Source: Chitiniphilus shinanonensis DSM 23277
Lineage (GTDB): Bacteria > Pseudomonadota > Gammaproteobacteria > Burkholderiales > Chitinibacteraceae
Direction: 5' to 3'
NCBI RefSeq assembly: GCF_000374805.1
Contig: NZ_KB895344.1
Coordinates: forward strand, 90,069 to 154,068
Length of the DNA: 64,000 bases
Both the position numbers and the translations under genes were made by a program. Of this stretch, positions 35,966-44,948 are shown in pieces (position 1 is the stretch's first letter; the number at the start of each line of letters is the position of its first letter). The notes beneath the pieces were generated by a model. It was not told the DNA's origin. It searched no databases and saw only the letters and a program-made list of their open reading frames with translations.

Positions 35966-38900
35966 ATGATCCCCATCCGTACTTTCCTGCGCACCGCGCT
36001 GTGCGCGGCTGTGCTTGCGCCCGCCTTTCTCCACGCAGCCCCGCTGCCCGCCAGCGGCGGCGACCTGCCGGTCACCGCCATCGATTACTTCAGCGAAGAC
36101 AACGCCCCGCAACGACGCGGGGAAGAGCCCGGCGCGGTGGACCATGTCGACCCGTTGACCGGCGGGCTGCGCATCGACATTCCGCTGTTCAGCCTGCCTG
36201 GCCCCGGCGGTGCGCTGAACCTGCGCTGGACCTACAACTCGCTCGAACCCTTCACCGAGCCGATCCGGGCCATCCGGGTGCGGGACGGCATGGGCACACC
36301 GTCCACGCCGGTTTTCCCCATGCTGGAGTTACCCGACGGCACCACCCAGCGCTTCTATCCCATCGATCCGAATGCCCTGAAGACCTGGGGTTACAGCGCC
36401 GCTGGCCAATACCGCACCACCAGCAACTGGTGGCTGGAAAAAGGCGGCCGCGGCGATGCCATGACCCTCAAATCGCCCTCCGGCACGGTGTACCAGTTGT
36501 CGGTGACTCGGTTGGAAGTCAAAAAAACCCTGCTGTCGGCCAACAGTATCCAGCCATTCAACGCGCCGCAGGAACGGCCGACCGAAGGGCGCTACCGCAA
36601 CCTGGGGGGCGAGTTCGACTACTACTTGCCGGCGGCATCGACCGACGTCAACGGCAATCGCATCACCTACCGCTACGACGGCCTGCTGCTGCGCAGCCTG
36701 AGCGCGGCGGATGGCCGCAGCATCACCATCAATTGGCAGAGTCGTTACCCGGAACAGTCCCAGCGCGTGGCCTCGGTGGTGGCCGGGACGCGGCAATGGC
36801 TGTTCGATTACGCCGACGCGAGCCAACTGCGCATCCAGCAGCCGGACGGTCTGTCCTGGTTCCTGCCGTATCGGGACTGGGAAACCTACATGACCACCAA
36901 TGAAAGCAACTCGCGCCTCAACCTGCACCAGTACCCGCTATACACCGGCGTCACCCTGCCCAGCGGCGGGCGTACCAGCTTCGAGTTCATGCGTTACCTC
37001 GCACCGGTGCCATTGCCTGAGGGGTGCACGCAGACCAATTGCGACAAACCTGCCTCGATCCGGGAGCAGCCGCATCCGGCCGTGGCGCGCAAGACCACCA
37101 GCGATGGCGGCGTCTGGGTATATAACCACTACGCGGACTGGGGCATCGACAGTGTGCTGGCCACCGACGTCGAAGCGATCCGGGGGGACAAGATCGCCCC
37201 GGTGATCCAGGGTCGTCGCCAGGTCAGCGGTCCGGGCGGCATCACCTATTACACCTATGTCTCGCCTTATGACGTGACCGACTGCCAGAACGACCTGTGG
37301 AAGAGCGGGTTGTTGCTGGAGCGCAGTGATGCCACGGCCAGCGGCCAAACCCTGCAGACCACCCGCTATACCTGGGGCTACCTGACCATCGCCCACGCCG
37401 TTTCCATGCTCGACAGCAACTGTCGCAGCACGGTCAGCCGGGTGCCGCTGCAAACCCGGCAGACCATCACCCGCGATGGCAAGACCTTCACTACCACGCA
37501 GGAATACGACAGCTACGGCCGGGTGATCGCCACCGACGAAAGCGGCGACAACGGCGACAGCCGCCGCACCGAACGCAGCTACCTGACCGACACCAGCCGC
37601 TGGATCATCGACAAGGTCACCGCCGAATCCGTGCGGGCGGCCGCCGGCATGGCGCCGGTGTCCAGCCTGAGCCGGGTGCTGGATGGCAACGGCAACCTGT
37701 TGCAGGAAACCCGCGACGGCATCTCGCGTAACTACACCTACGACGGCGCCGGACAACTGGCCACCGCCACCGACCCGCGTGGCTTCGTCACCCGCTACAG
37801 CGACTACTATCGCGGCATCCCGCGCGGCGAAGTCCGCCCGGTGGCCACCGGCAGCGAACCCGCCACCTGCCCGGCCAGCCCCGCCATCACCCTGGCGCGC
37901 AGCGTCGACGACTATGGCAACGTGGTCAGCCTGACCGATGGCCGTGGCTACGCCACCGGCTACCAGTACGACGCGATGAACCGCCTGACGCGGATCACCC
38001 CGCCGCAGGGCAATCCCACCAGCATCGCCTGGAGCGCCAGCGGCCGCACTCTTACCCGCGGCAACTACAGCGATAGCATCAGCTGGGACGGCTTCGGCCG
38101 GCCGCTGCAAAGCACCGTGAACGGCATCACCATCAGCCGCCAGTTCGACGCCCTCGGCCGCCAGACCTTCGAGAGCTATCCCAACCAGAGCGTCGGCGAC
38201 AGCACCTACTACGACGCGCTCAACCGCGTCACCCAGCTGACCCATAGCGATGGTACCTATCGCAGCTTCGGCTACAGCGGCAGCGCCGTCGCTGAAGTGA
38301 ACGAACGCGGCTACCAGACCTCCAGCTTCTACCAGGTGTTCGGCAACCCGGACGACAAGGCGCTGCGCAAGGTGGTGCCGCCGATCGCCGCCGCCACCAC
38401 CGACATCCAGCGCGACCTGCTGGGCAAGGTCACCCAGGTGACCCAGAACGGCGTCACCCGCAGCTGGGGCTACGACAGCCGACAGTACCTGATCAGCCGC
38501 AGCGATCCCGAAACCGGCACCACGCTGTTCGGTCGCGACGCCGCCGGCAACCTGGTCAGCCGCCAGGTCGGCAGCCAACCGGCCGCCGGCTACAGCTACG
38601 ACGCGCAGAACCGGCTGAGCACCAGCTGGTACAACGACGGCACCGAAGCTGCCTGCCGTCGCTACGACGGCAACGGCAACCTCACCGCGCTGAACACCGG
38701 CAGTATCCAGCGCAGCCAGGGCTTCGACGCCAACGACAACCTCACCAGCGAAACCCTGGTGGCGTACAGTCGCACCCTCACCCTGCGCCACGAATACAAC
38801 GCCAACGACGCCAAGAGCGCGCTGGTCTACCCGGACAACCGCCGCTTCGACCTGATCCCCGACGCCTTCGGCCGGCCGACCCGGCTGGGTGACATCGTCC

Positions 38901-40948
38901 CCACCCTGCAATACAACGAACGCAGCCAACTGACCTACTGGCAAGGTGCCAACGGTCGCCAGGATCGCACCGGCTACAACGTACGCGGCTGGCCGACCAG
39001 CCATCAGGTGCGCAACAACGTCACCCTGCCGCCGGTGCCGGTGGCGCCGACCGTGCCGGCTCCGGTTGCCGCACCGGGCAACCCACCCAACCCGCCGGCC
39101 CAGCCCAACGCGCCAAGCGTGGTGGAACCCGGTGGTGTCACCGCCGACCAGGCGTGTCGGGCCGCCTATCCCAAGCCGACTGCCGAGCGGGATATCTACC
39201 AATGGCAGCAAATCCAGTACAACCCCTGCGTCGCCAACTGGAATGCCAAAGGCAGCGAATACCTCAGCGGCAACGGCGGTTGCCTCGTCATCAACCCCAA
39301 GCCGGTTTGCACGTTGACCCGTTGCGACATCGACACCAAATACCAGAACGCCCTCAAAGCCTGGACGCCGACTCATGAAGCCTGCAAAGCCGACTGGAGC
39401 TACCGCGCCACGGCCTGGGTCAACTACCGCAACGCCTATGCCCTCTGGCAAGCCCAATACCAGGCCTATCAACAGCAACTGAACGACTACAACGCCCGCA
39501 ACCAGGCCTATCAGCAATACCAGAGCGCCTTGGCGCAGTACAACCAGGCCCTGGTGAACTACAACCAAGCACAGGCCGCCTACAACCAAGCCTTAGCCGC
39601 CAGCCAGCCCGTGCTCGACAGCGTGTGGACCTACGACGGCAGCGGCAACGTCCTGACCATCACCGATGGCGTCGATGCCAGCTACAACCGCAGCTTCGGC
39701 TACGACGGCCTGGACCGCCTCACCGTCGCCAACGCCGCCACCTGGGGCAATGGCGCCATCAGCTACGATGGCAATGGCAACCTAACGTCCCAGCAGTTCG
39801 GCAACTGGCGTATCGACTACGGCTACGACGCCACCCAGAAACTCAAGACCGTCAGCGGCGGCAAGAACTACAGCCTGAGCTACGACGGCTGGGGCAACGT
39901 CACCAGCCGCGGCGACGGCCTGAGTTACCAGTACGACGCCGCCGGCAACCTCAAATGGGCCAACCGCAACACCGCCAGCCAGATCGCCTACACCTACGAC
40001 GGCGCCGGCACCCGGGTGCTGAGCTTGGGCAACGGCGTCAATCGGCTGGAGTTCACCGGCGCCGACGGCCTGCTGTATCAGGAGATCAACCTCGCCACCG
40101 GCGCGACCAAGGACTTCCTCTACCACGGCCGCACCAAGCTGGCCGACATCGAAGGCACCACCACCACCTGGTACCACAGCGACCCGGCCGGCAGCCCCAT
40201 GGCGGGCACCGACCAGAACGGCGTGCTGGCCTGGCGCACCCACTACCGGCCGTATGGCGAAAAGATGGTGGGCGCCACCGACAAGAACACCCAGTGGTTC
40301 ACCGGCAAGCCGTTTGAGGACAAGATCGGGCTGAGCTACTACGGGGCGCGCTGGTACGACCCGACCTTGGGTCGGTTCATGGCGATGGATCCGGTGGATG
40401 TGGAGTCAGAAGAGTCGTTTACTGTGCTCCACAGCTTTAGCCGGTATGGGTATGCCAATAACAGTCCTCTCAAATATATCGACCCAGACGGGCGAGCATC
40501 TACTCTTGTTGCAAAATTGGCAGAGTGGAAAGCAAAGAATGAAATACGTAATTTAGCTTCAAAGATGGGGAGGGATGGAGATACTAAGCTGAACAAAGCC
40601 ATTGATGCTTTGGCCAGTCATGTGAAGCAATCATTTGAAAATGATAAATACACAAGTGATTTTCTCCAGGAAATCGGGGTTTGTGAAAATTGCAAATCTA
40701 GCGTGCCTGTGGTTTTTGGGAAGGAACAAATTGATGTCATAATCAATGATTTTTCGAAGCAGGATCCCAAAGATGCCCAGATAGTTGAAGACGCAATCAA
40801 CACTGCTATTCAAAAAGGGAAAGTTGTAACTTACGAACAATACAAAGCAAGTCAAAAAAAGGCTGAGGGGAAAAAGACTGATACAGAAAAGAAAAATGAA
40901 GGAAAAAGCGGCGATGGGGAAGGTAAAAAAGGAGAAAATCGCAAATGA
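35966..40948 (+). CDS. Secreted RHS/YD-repeat polymorphic toxin
   Basis: The 1660-residue protein starts with a Sec signal peptide (about residues 1-25). A shell of YD repeats follows (many Y-D-x-x-G-N/R-L units from about 530 to 1010 and 1215 to 1400). At 1016-1213 lies an unusual insert: Pro-rich, then six Cys, then a Tyr/Gln/Ala-rich helix. The RHS core is near 1440-1475 (GLSYYGARWYDPTLGRFMAMDP), then DPVDV and YGYANNSPLKYIDPDG; the first DPxG motif has lost its Gly. The last 149 residues (from 1512) are an AT-rich, Lys-rich, toxin-like tip with a CxxC pair (VCENC) and no recognised fold. It has no PAAR or VgrG domain, so export is probably Sec-dependent. Confidence 0.9.
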   Translation: MIPIRTFLRTALCAAVLAPAFLHAAPLPASGGDLPVTAIDYFSEDNAPQRRGEEPGAVDHVDPLTGGLRIDIPLFSLPGPGGALNLRWTYNSLEPFTEPIRAIRVRDGMGTPSTPVFPMLELPDGTTQRFYPIDPNALKTWGYSAAGQYRTTSNWWLEKGGRGDAMTLKSPSGTVYQLSVTRLEVKKTLLSANSIQPFNAPQERPTEGRYRNLGGEFDYYLPAASTDVNGNRITYRYDGLLLRSLSAADGRSITINWQSRYPEQSQRVASVVAGTRQWLFDYADASQLRIQQPDGLSWFLPYRDWETYMTTNESNSRLNLHQYPLYTGVTLPSGGRTSFEFMRYLAPVPLPEGCTQTNCDKPASIREQPHPAVARKTTSDGGVWVYNHYADWGIDSVLATDVEAIRGDKIAPVIQGRRQVSGPGGITYYTYVSPYDVTDCQNDLWKSGLLLERSDATASGQTLQTTRYTWGYLTIAHAVSMLDSNCRSTVSRVPLQTRQTITRDGKTFTTTQEYDSYGRVIATDESGDNGDSRRTERSYLTDTSRWIIDKVTAESVRAAAGMAPVSSLSRVLDGNGNLLQETRDGISRNYTYDGAGQLATATDPRGFVTRYSDYYRGIPRGEVRPVATGSEPATCPASPAITLARSVDDYGNVVSLTDGRGYATGYQYDAMNRLTRITPPQGNPTSIAWSASGRTLTRGNYSDSISWDGFGRPLQSTVNGITISRQFDALGRQTFESYPNQSVGDSTYYDALNRVTQLTHSDGTYRSFGYSGSAVAEVNERGYQTSSFYQVFGNPDDKALRKVVPPIAAATTDIQRDLLGKVTQVTQNGVTRSWGYDSRQYLISRSDPETGTTLFGRDAAGNLVSRQVGSQPAAGYSYDAQNRLSTSWYNDGTEAACRRYDGNGNLTALNTGSIQRSQGFDANDNLTSETLVAYSRTLTLRHEYNANDAKSALVYPDNRRFDLIPDAFGRPTRLGDIVPTLQYNERSQLTYWQGANGRQDRTGYNVRGWPTSHQVRNNVTLPPVPVAPTVPAPVAAPGNPPNPPAQPNAPSVVEPGGVTADQACRAAYPKPTAERDIYQWQQIQYNPCVANWNAKGSEYLSGNGGCLVINPKPVCTLTRCDIDTKYQNALKAWTPTHEACKADWSYRATAWVNYRNAYALWQAQYQAYQQQLNDYNARNQAYQQYQSALAQYNQALVNYNQAQAAYNQALAASQPVLDSVWTYDGSGNVLTITDGVDASYNRSFGYDGLDRLTVANAATWGNGAISYDGNGNLTSQQFGNWRIDYGYDATQKLKTVSGGKNYSLSYDGWGNVTSRGDGLSYQYDAAGNLKWANRNTASQIAYTYDGAGTRVLSLGNGVNRLEFTGADGLLYQEINLATGATKDFLYHGRTKLADIEGTTTTWYHSDPAGSPMAGTDQNGVLAWRTHYRPYGEKMVGATDKNTQWFTGKPFEDKIGLSYYGARWYDPTLGRFMAMDPVDVESEESFTVLHSFSRYGYANNSPLKYIDPDGRASTLVAKLAEWKAKNEIRNLASKMGRDGDTKLNKAIDALASHVKQSFENDKYTSDFLQEIGVCENCKSSVPVVFGKEQIDVIINDFSKQDPKDAQIVEDAINTAIQKGKVVTYEQYKASQKKAEGKKTDTEKKNEGKSGDGEGKKGENRK

Positions 40949-41334
40949 TTGACCAGAGATATCCATCTGGCCAATGTGTATTAGTATTTTCTATTGCTTT
41001 TGCCATAAATGGGCTGTTGTATTACCTCTATTTTTTTTCTGGATTTAATTGGGTGGCGGCAAAAATTGACACATATTTTTTGTCGTTTCCTGCATGCTTT
41101 TACTTTTTTTTGCCGCACCGAGAGTGGAAGCTTTTAGCTATATCCACTTCCTTTTTAGCTTCCTCCCTGTTTTGGGGAGGGGCGTTTATTTTGTTTTGGA
41201 GGCTTTCTGGTCTTCGAAAATTGGCTTATGTGGTTGGGCTAGTGTTGGTTTTCTTTTTCTCTGCAAAAATGATGGAATACTATATTTGGTCTGATTTTGA
41301 GGGCTTTGTGGTGTTCTTAAAAAAATACCTATAA
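40945..41334 (+). CDS. Four-helix membrane protein, probable immunity protein for the RHS toxin
   Basis: The 129-residue protein starts inside the RHS stop codon (ATGA overlap) and is AT-rich like the toxin tip. It has four hydrophobic helices (about residues 11-34, 42-56, 64-86 and 92-112) rich in Phe and Tyr and little else. I recognise no family. By position, codon bias and size it should be the cognate immunity protein; a membrane location would imply that the toxin acts at or crosses the inner membrane. Confidence 0.7.
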   Translation: MIDQRYPSGQCVLVFSIAFAINGLLYYLYFFSGFNWVAAKIDTYFLSFPACFYFFLPHREWKLLAISTSFLASSLFWGGAFILFWRLSGLRKLAYVVGLVLVFFFSAKMMEYYIWSDFEGFVVFLKKYL

Positions 41335-41461
41335 GCATAATGTTGGGGGTTATAAGGGGGCGGAATTTGGTGCAAAGTTTGTTTAAAACATTAACAATGA
41401 TGGTGGTTTTGGCTGAAGTGCCTCAATTTGAAAATATTCAATAAATTTGGCAAATAAACCC

Positions 41462-41589
41462 CCTCAATACCCCGCCCGCTTATCCACCACATTCACCAGC
41501 GACTGCCCGTGCCTCAGCTGCTTCAGGTTCTCCATCGCCACCGCCAGCGCATGGTTGAGGTAGCGGGGCGGCGCCGGCGGTGTGGGCGG
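41462..41589 (-). pseudogene. Duplicated 3' fragment of a D-2-hydroxyacid dehydrogenase gene
   Basis: On the minus strand this encodes PRYLNHALAVAMENLKQLRH and on to VVDKRAGY and a stop, nearly the same as the last 40 residues of the intact gene at 44949-45926. The DNA matches 44947-45076 at roughly 85-90% with a small indel. The rest of the gene is missing. The two copies are in direct orientation and bracket the immunity array. Confidence 0.88.
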
Positions 41590-41615
41590 CATAACGCCGC
41601 ACCGTATTCGTTCCA

Positions 41616-41642
41616 GAGTGGCCCAAGCGGGCCGCTTTTTTT
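41616..41642 (+). terminator. Probable rho-independent terminator
   Basis: AGTGGCCC and GGGCCGCT pair (7 of 8) around AAGC and are followed by seven T. It lies between the dehydrogenase fragment and the array genes. The remainder of the 453-bp gap (41335-41787) holds the pseudogene fragment and no other gene that I can support. Confidence 0.7.
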
Positions 41643-41787
41643 CGCCCGACTGGATTGCTCGCCCAGCCGGGCTATGCGTCAATACCCAGGATTTATGGAT
41701 GTTCCAGAAGGGTTTCAACCGGGAAATTGTGCTACGCGATATTTGCCGGAGAGATAGATTGGGCGGGCGGCGCGGGAGAAGAAAAGA

Positions 41788-42033
41788 ATGGATGATGGGA
41801 AACGCAAGAACGGCTGGCGCACGGATATTTTCAGCGACCCTGCATTTGAACACTTGGTGGCCGAACTCCATTTCGACGGCAGTCTGGTTTTGGTGCTGGA
41901 TAGAGAAGAAGGCCGAGATGCCGTGTCGGTATCTTTTCCCGATGCGAGTAAAGAGGGCGGGCTGGGTGCAAGGGTAAGGCTGGCCGATTTCAAGCAAGCG
42001 CTTGAGGCTGCGGTTGAAAATTTGAATCGATGA
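41788..42033 (+). CDS. Small acidic protein of unknown function, immunity-array member
   Basis: The 81-residue protein (GWRTDIFSDPAFEHLVAELH, then VLVLDREEGRD, then a C-terminal helix) is soluble and acidic. An A/G-rich sequence (AGAAGAAAAG) precedes the ATG. The size and composition are those of single-domain immunity proteins, and Imm53-like and DUF4279-like genes follow. I do not recognise the family. It lies in the low-GC segment bounded by the dehydrogenase duplication. Confidence 0.6.
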   Translation: MDDGKRKNGWRTDIFSDPAFEHLVAELHFDGSLVLVLDREEGRDAVSVSFPDASKEGGLGARVRLADFKQALEAAVENLNR

Positions 42034-42141
42034 GTGTTTTTTGGGGTATGCAGCACAACTATCCGCGCATCGCGGCAGGTTCCAAGCCGGGCTGCTGCCT
42101 GGGCATTGCTCTGCTGGGGAAATCGACATGGGCAGGAGAGC

Positions 42142-42462
42142 ATGATCGAGCAAGAACTTCTGACATGGATGGAGGCCTGGTTTTCCACATGTTGCAATGG
42201 AAAATGGGAGCACGGCTCCGGGATCAAGATCGAAACCTTGGATAACCCGGGATGGTCGGTTTCCATCGAACTCGCGGGTACGCCATATGAAAGGGTATCA
42301 ATGCCCGATTTTGTCGTGGAGCGGGATGACACGGATTGGGTCAGTTGTTCCATTAAGGACGGCGTATTTCGAGGGTTCGGTGGCATGGAAAATTTGAAAG
42401 AGATATTGAATCTATTTAAGGCCGTTGCTGGTGGTTATTCTGACGAGCTGCTCAAAAAATAA
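42142..42462 (+). CDS. Imm53-like immunity protein
   Basis: The 106-residue protein has the pattern I associate with immunity-53 proteins: an N-terminal LLTWMEAWFSTCCNGKWEHG, then GIKIETLDNPGWSVSIELAGT, an acidic WVSCSIKDGVFRGFGG segment and a final helix. Imm53 genes are found beside polymorphic toxins. The ATG at 42142 follows GGCAGGAGAG; the upstream in-frame extension was rejected. No toxin gene is next to it, so it is probably an orphan immunity gene. Confidence 0.78.
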   Translation: MIEQELLTWMEAWFSTCCNGKWEHGSGIKIETLDNPGWSVSIELAGTPYERVSMPDFVVERDDTDWVSCSIKDGVFRGFGGMENLKEILNLFKAVAGGYSDELLKK

Positions 42463-42492
42463 GCCTTCCATTTTTCGAGTGACGATGAAAAT

Positions 42493-43383
42493 ATGAACGG
42501 AAATAAAGAGCGAATAAGCGTTTTCGCCAGTAATTTGATTGAAATGGCGGATTTTTACGCCGTGATTCAAGAGGCCATGCAGCAATCCAACCACCATGCA
42601 TGGCAGGTCTTTGTCGACGAAGACTTGATGTTTGTTGAAGAGGGAGAAATTGAAAATTACGAAAAGCTGATGAAGCTGTTGTCTGCTGCTTCAATTGCGG
42701 ACCTGAGTTCTTCATATGGATATTGGAGGGAAATGCCACAATTTCCAGAGTTGGAGCAGATGAGGGCGGCTTTCTTGAGTAGAGAGGCACAACCATGGTT
42801 TTCTCCGTTGCCTTGGCATGTAAGGCAATGGAAGCAGAGGCAAGAAGACCAGGTTCGCTACTATGCGATACAAGAGGCAGTAAACACAAAGTGGCATGCG
42901 CTCTTGAGTCAGGAAGCTCAGCAGAACTTCCCGGGGGAAGAGCAGGATGTTTCCCGAGAGGGTGTGATATTTCATCTAAATGAAAAATTGCGTTGCTATG
43001 GATTTTCCGAAGCAAAGAGAAACAAGGAAAAGTACACTTGGTCCAAGCCTGTTTCTAATGGCTGGATGTTGGTTTGGGAGTTCGATTTGGTGGAATCTGG
43101 GATCGGGCGCATAGGTAACCATGGTGTTTATTCTCTTTCGCTACGGTTGTTCCTGAAGAGGCCTGGGCTAGTCATCCATGATGTGCCGCCTAGATTTAAA
43201 AAGGGCATTCAGATCCCTTTTGAGGCGGTTGGGCCGTATATGTACAAATCATATGGTTTGTTCAAAAATCACGGACAAATGAAAAATGTGTTTGATGCCA
43301 AAATCATCTCATACCAATTTCTTCAGGGTTTCTTGGAGGGTGTTGCGAAAGATGCTGTTGAAACAATTTTTGCTGATTGGTAA
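42493..43383 (+). CDS. Protein of unknown function in the immunity array
   Basis: The 296-residue soluble protein is AT-rich and charged. Its N-terminal third is helical and acidic (EEGEIENYEKLMKLLSAAS), the middle is Trp/Gln-rich (PLPWHVRQWKQRQEDQVRYY), and the C-terminal third has beta strands (WMLVWEFDLVESGIG, YSLSLRLFL). It has no signal peptide or membrane helix. I recognise no family; an immunity or antitoxin-like role is a guess from its neighbours. Confidence 0.6.
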   Translation: MNGNKERISVFASNLIEMADFYAVIQEAMQQSNHHAWQVFVDEDLMFVEEGEIENYEKLMKLLSAASIADLSSSYGYWREMPQFPELEQMRAAFLSREAQPWFSPLPWHVRQWKQRQEDQVRYYAIQEAVNTKWHALLSQEAQQNFPGEEQDVSREGVIFHLNEKLRCYGFSEAKRNKEKYTWSKPVSNGWMLVWEFDLVESGIGRIGNHGVYSLSLRLFLKRPGLVIHDVPPRFKKGIQIPFEAVGPYMYKSYGLFKNHGQMKNVFDAKIISYQFLQGFLEGVAKDAVETIFADW

Positions 43384-43454
43384 TCAAGCCGCACCGTGAA
43401 TTGGCTTTTCGTAATAGATCAAATCGAAATGGATTTTTCGGGAAAGGTTGGTTT

Positions 43455-43874
43455 ATGAAAGGCAGTGCTTCCATTTCCTTGCACCTCAGACACCCCAATT
43501 GCGGTGTGGACTTCATTCGAGGCGGGATGAATGTCGAAGCTACCGGGTATCATGAAGTGGGAACTCCTCGTGTCACCCCGAAAGGAAAGGCGCTGGAAGG
43601 GTTTTATAAGGAAACGTACTGGTTCTACAATTTTGGGGCGTTGTCGAGTGATGATGCTTCACTCGAAATCGAGGCTGCAAATAGGTGGCTCCGAGATAGG
43701 AAGGGTTTCCTCAGTTCGTTTATTTCGTCCGGTGGGAAGGCCCAGTATTACATTACGGTGGGCGCGGAACAGCATTATGCGTTTGAACTCTCTCAAGGGC
43801 TGATCAAAGAGTGTGCCGAACTGGGTGTTGGCCTGGGGCTTGAGTTTTTCTTCGAGCCCCCGTTGGACGAATGA
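43455..43874 (+). CDS. DUF4279-like immunity-associated protein
   Basis: The 139-residue protein has the DUF4279 style: SASISLHLRHPNCGVD, GTPRVTPKGKALEG, YWFYNFGALSSDDASLEIE, a WLRDRKGFLSSF helix and a final LIKECAELGVGLGLEFFF. Such proteins are frequent near toxin/immunity loci. GGAAAGG lies 7 nt before the chosen ATG. The earlier in-frame start overlaps the previous gene and looks non-coding. Confidence 0.7.
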   Translation: MKGSASISLHLRHPNCGVDFIRGGMNVEATGYHEVGTPRVTPKGKALEGFYKETYWFYNFGALSSDDASLEIEAANRWLRDRKGFLSSFISSGGKAQYYITVGAEQHYAFELSQGLIKECAELGVGLGLEFFFEPPLDE

Positions 43875-44002
43875 TTTGTTCCGGACTTATACGCTTTTAC
43901 AGACCCTTAGAAAATTGCCTGACCACAATTGTTTAGGCTGGCTGGTTTATCCATGCGCTATGCGTGTTGGTTCTTTCAATAGATATAACAGGGGGTGCAA
44001 AG

Positions 44003-44275
44003 ATGATGGCCGAAATCTATGCCAAGGTTTTCCCGTTGGGTTTTGTTTTGGCTTTTTTGTATATAGCGTGCGTTTTCTACTTCCGCTTTAAAATAAGAGC
44101 ATTGAGAGACTACACCCCGTGGAATCAAGTGCTATGGGTTTTGGGGAGGAAGGCGGCGCAAGGTGATGCAGGTGAGGAAATCAATGCGCCGCTCTGGTTG
44201 AGATGGATGTTCTATTGTGCATTTGCTGTTTTCGCTTTTCTGTTGGTAATGGGTTTGAAAATTTCCTTTCCCTGA
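44003..44275 (+). CDS. Two-helix membrane protein, array paralogue 1
   Basis: The 90-residue protein has a membrane helix at about 9-27, a basic loop, the motif QGDAGEEINAPLWLRWM near 52-68, and a second helix at 69-86. The same motif (VGDAGEQIEAPLWLRRM) occurs in the gene at 44518, so the two are paralogues. Two adjacent ATGs (44003, 44006) follow a GGGGG sequence. The family is unknown to me; small membrane proteins of this kind can be immunity proteins. Confidence 0.55.
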   Translation: MMAEIYAKVFPLGFVLAFLYIACVFYFRFKIRALRDYTPWNQVLWVLGRKAAQGDAGEEINAPLWLRWMFYCAFAVFAFLLVMGLKISFP

Positions 44276-44517
44276 GTGGCAAGGGTTGTTGAAGTCAATG
44301 TTGAGCGCGTAATGAAAAGCCCGTTGTGCCCCATCCGAATGAAAGTGATGGGGCAGCAAGGGTTGATAAAAAGAATCGTGAATGATCCTCAGAAAAATGG
44401 CTGTGGCCGCTGCTGTTTTTCAAACATTTCGCTAAGCCTGCTCTGGCGTTGGCTTGCCGGTAGGTTTTCTACGAATGGCTGGTGATCCTGGTTACATTGT
44501 TTGCATTTGAGAAAATT

Positions 44518-44808
44518 ATGGATCTTGATGCAGTAGTGATATTCGTCGTTGTCGCGTTGATGGCTGCATGTTTTGTTGTGACCATCGTATATGTTGGGTG
44601 TCTTTTGTACTTTATCTGCAAATACAAGCAGTTTCGCCGGGCACCGAAATTGGTGAAAATTTCATGGATTTTGAGGAAAACAAAGTTCGTGGGAGATGCG
44701 GGAGAGCAAATAGAAGCACCGCTTTGGTTAAGGCGGATGGCGATAACAGGATGCACACTGTTTTTATGCACATTGGCGAGCCTTGTCGTGGGGATAATGA
44801 TCACCTGA
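44518..44808 (+). CDS. Two-helix membrane protein, array paralogue 2
   Basis: The 96-residue protein has two membrane helices (about 5-30 and 73-94) around a basic loop with ICKYKQF and VGDAGEQIEAPLWLRRM. It is a paralogue of the gene at 44003-44275. The ATG at 44518 is preceded by GAGAAAA; an upstream GTG (44482) would add 12 residues. It is the last array gene before the intact dehydrogenase gene. Confidence 0.55.
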   Translation: MDLDAVVIFVVVALMAACFVVTIVYVGCLLYFICKYKQFRRAPKLVKISWILRKTKFVGDAGEQIEAPLWLRRMAITGCTLFLCTLASLVVGIMIT

Positions 44809-44948
44809 TCCGATGTTGATGCCGCATCACGTATGGCTTCCATGCGAGGCCCGCCATGGCAGCCGGCGGATGCCCTACTGCCAAGGCTCCCGCGGACCCC
44901 TTCCTTCGGATGTGGTTTGGCGGGTCACTCGCGATGCAGCGGTTTTCC

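Noticed and set aside
41464..42213. A 249-residue minus-strand protein over the dehydrogenase fragment
   Set aside because: Only the last 40 residues resemble the dehydrogenase; the rest is antisense to array genes and has no features.
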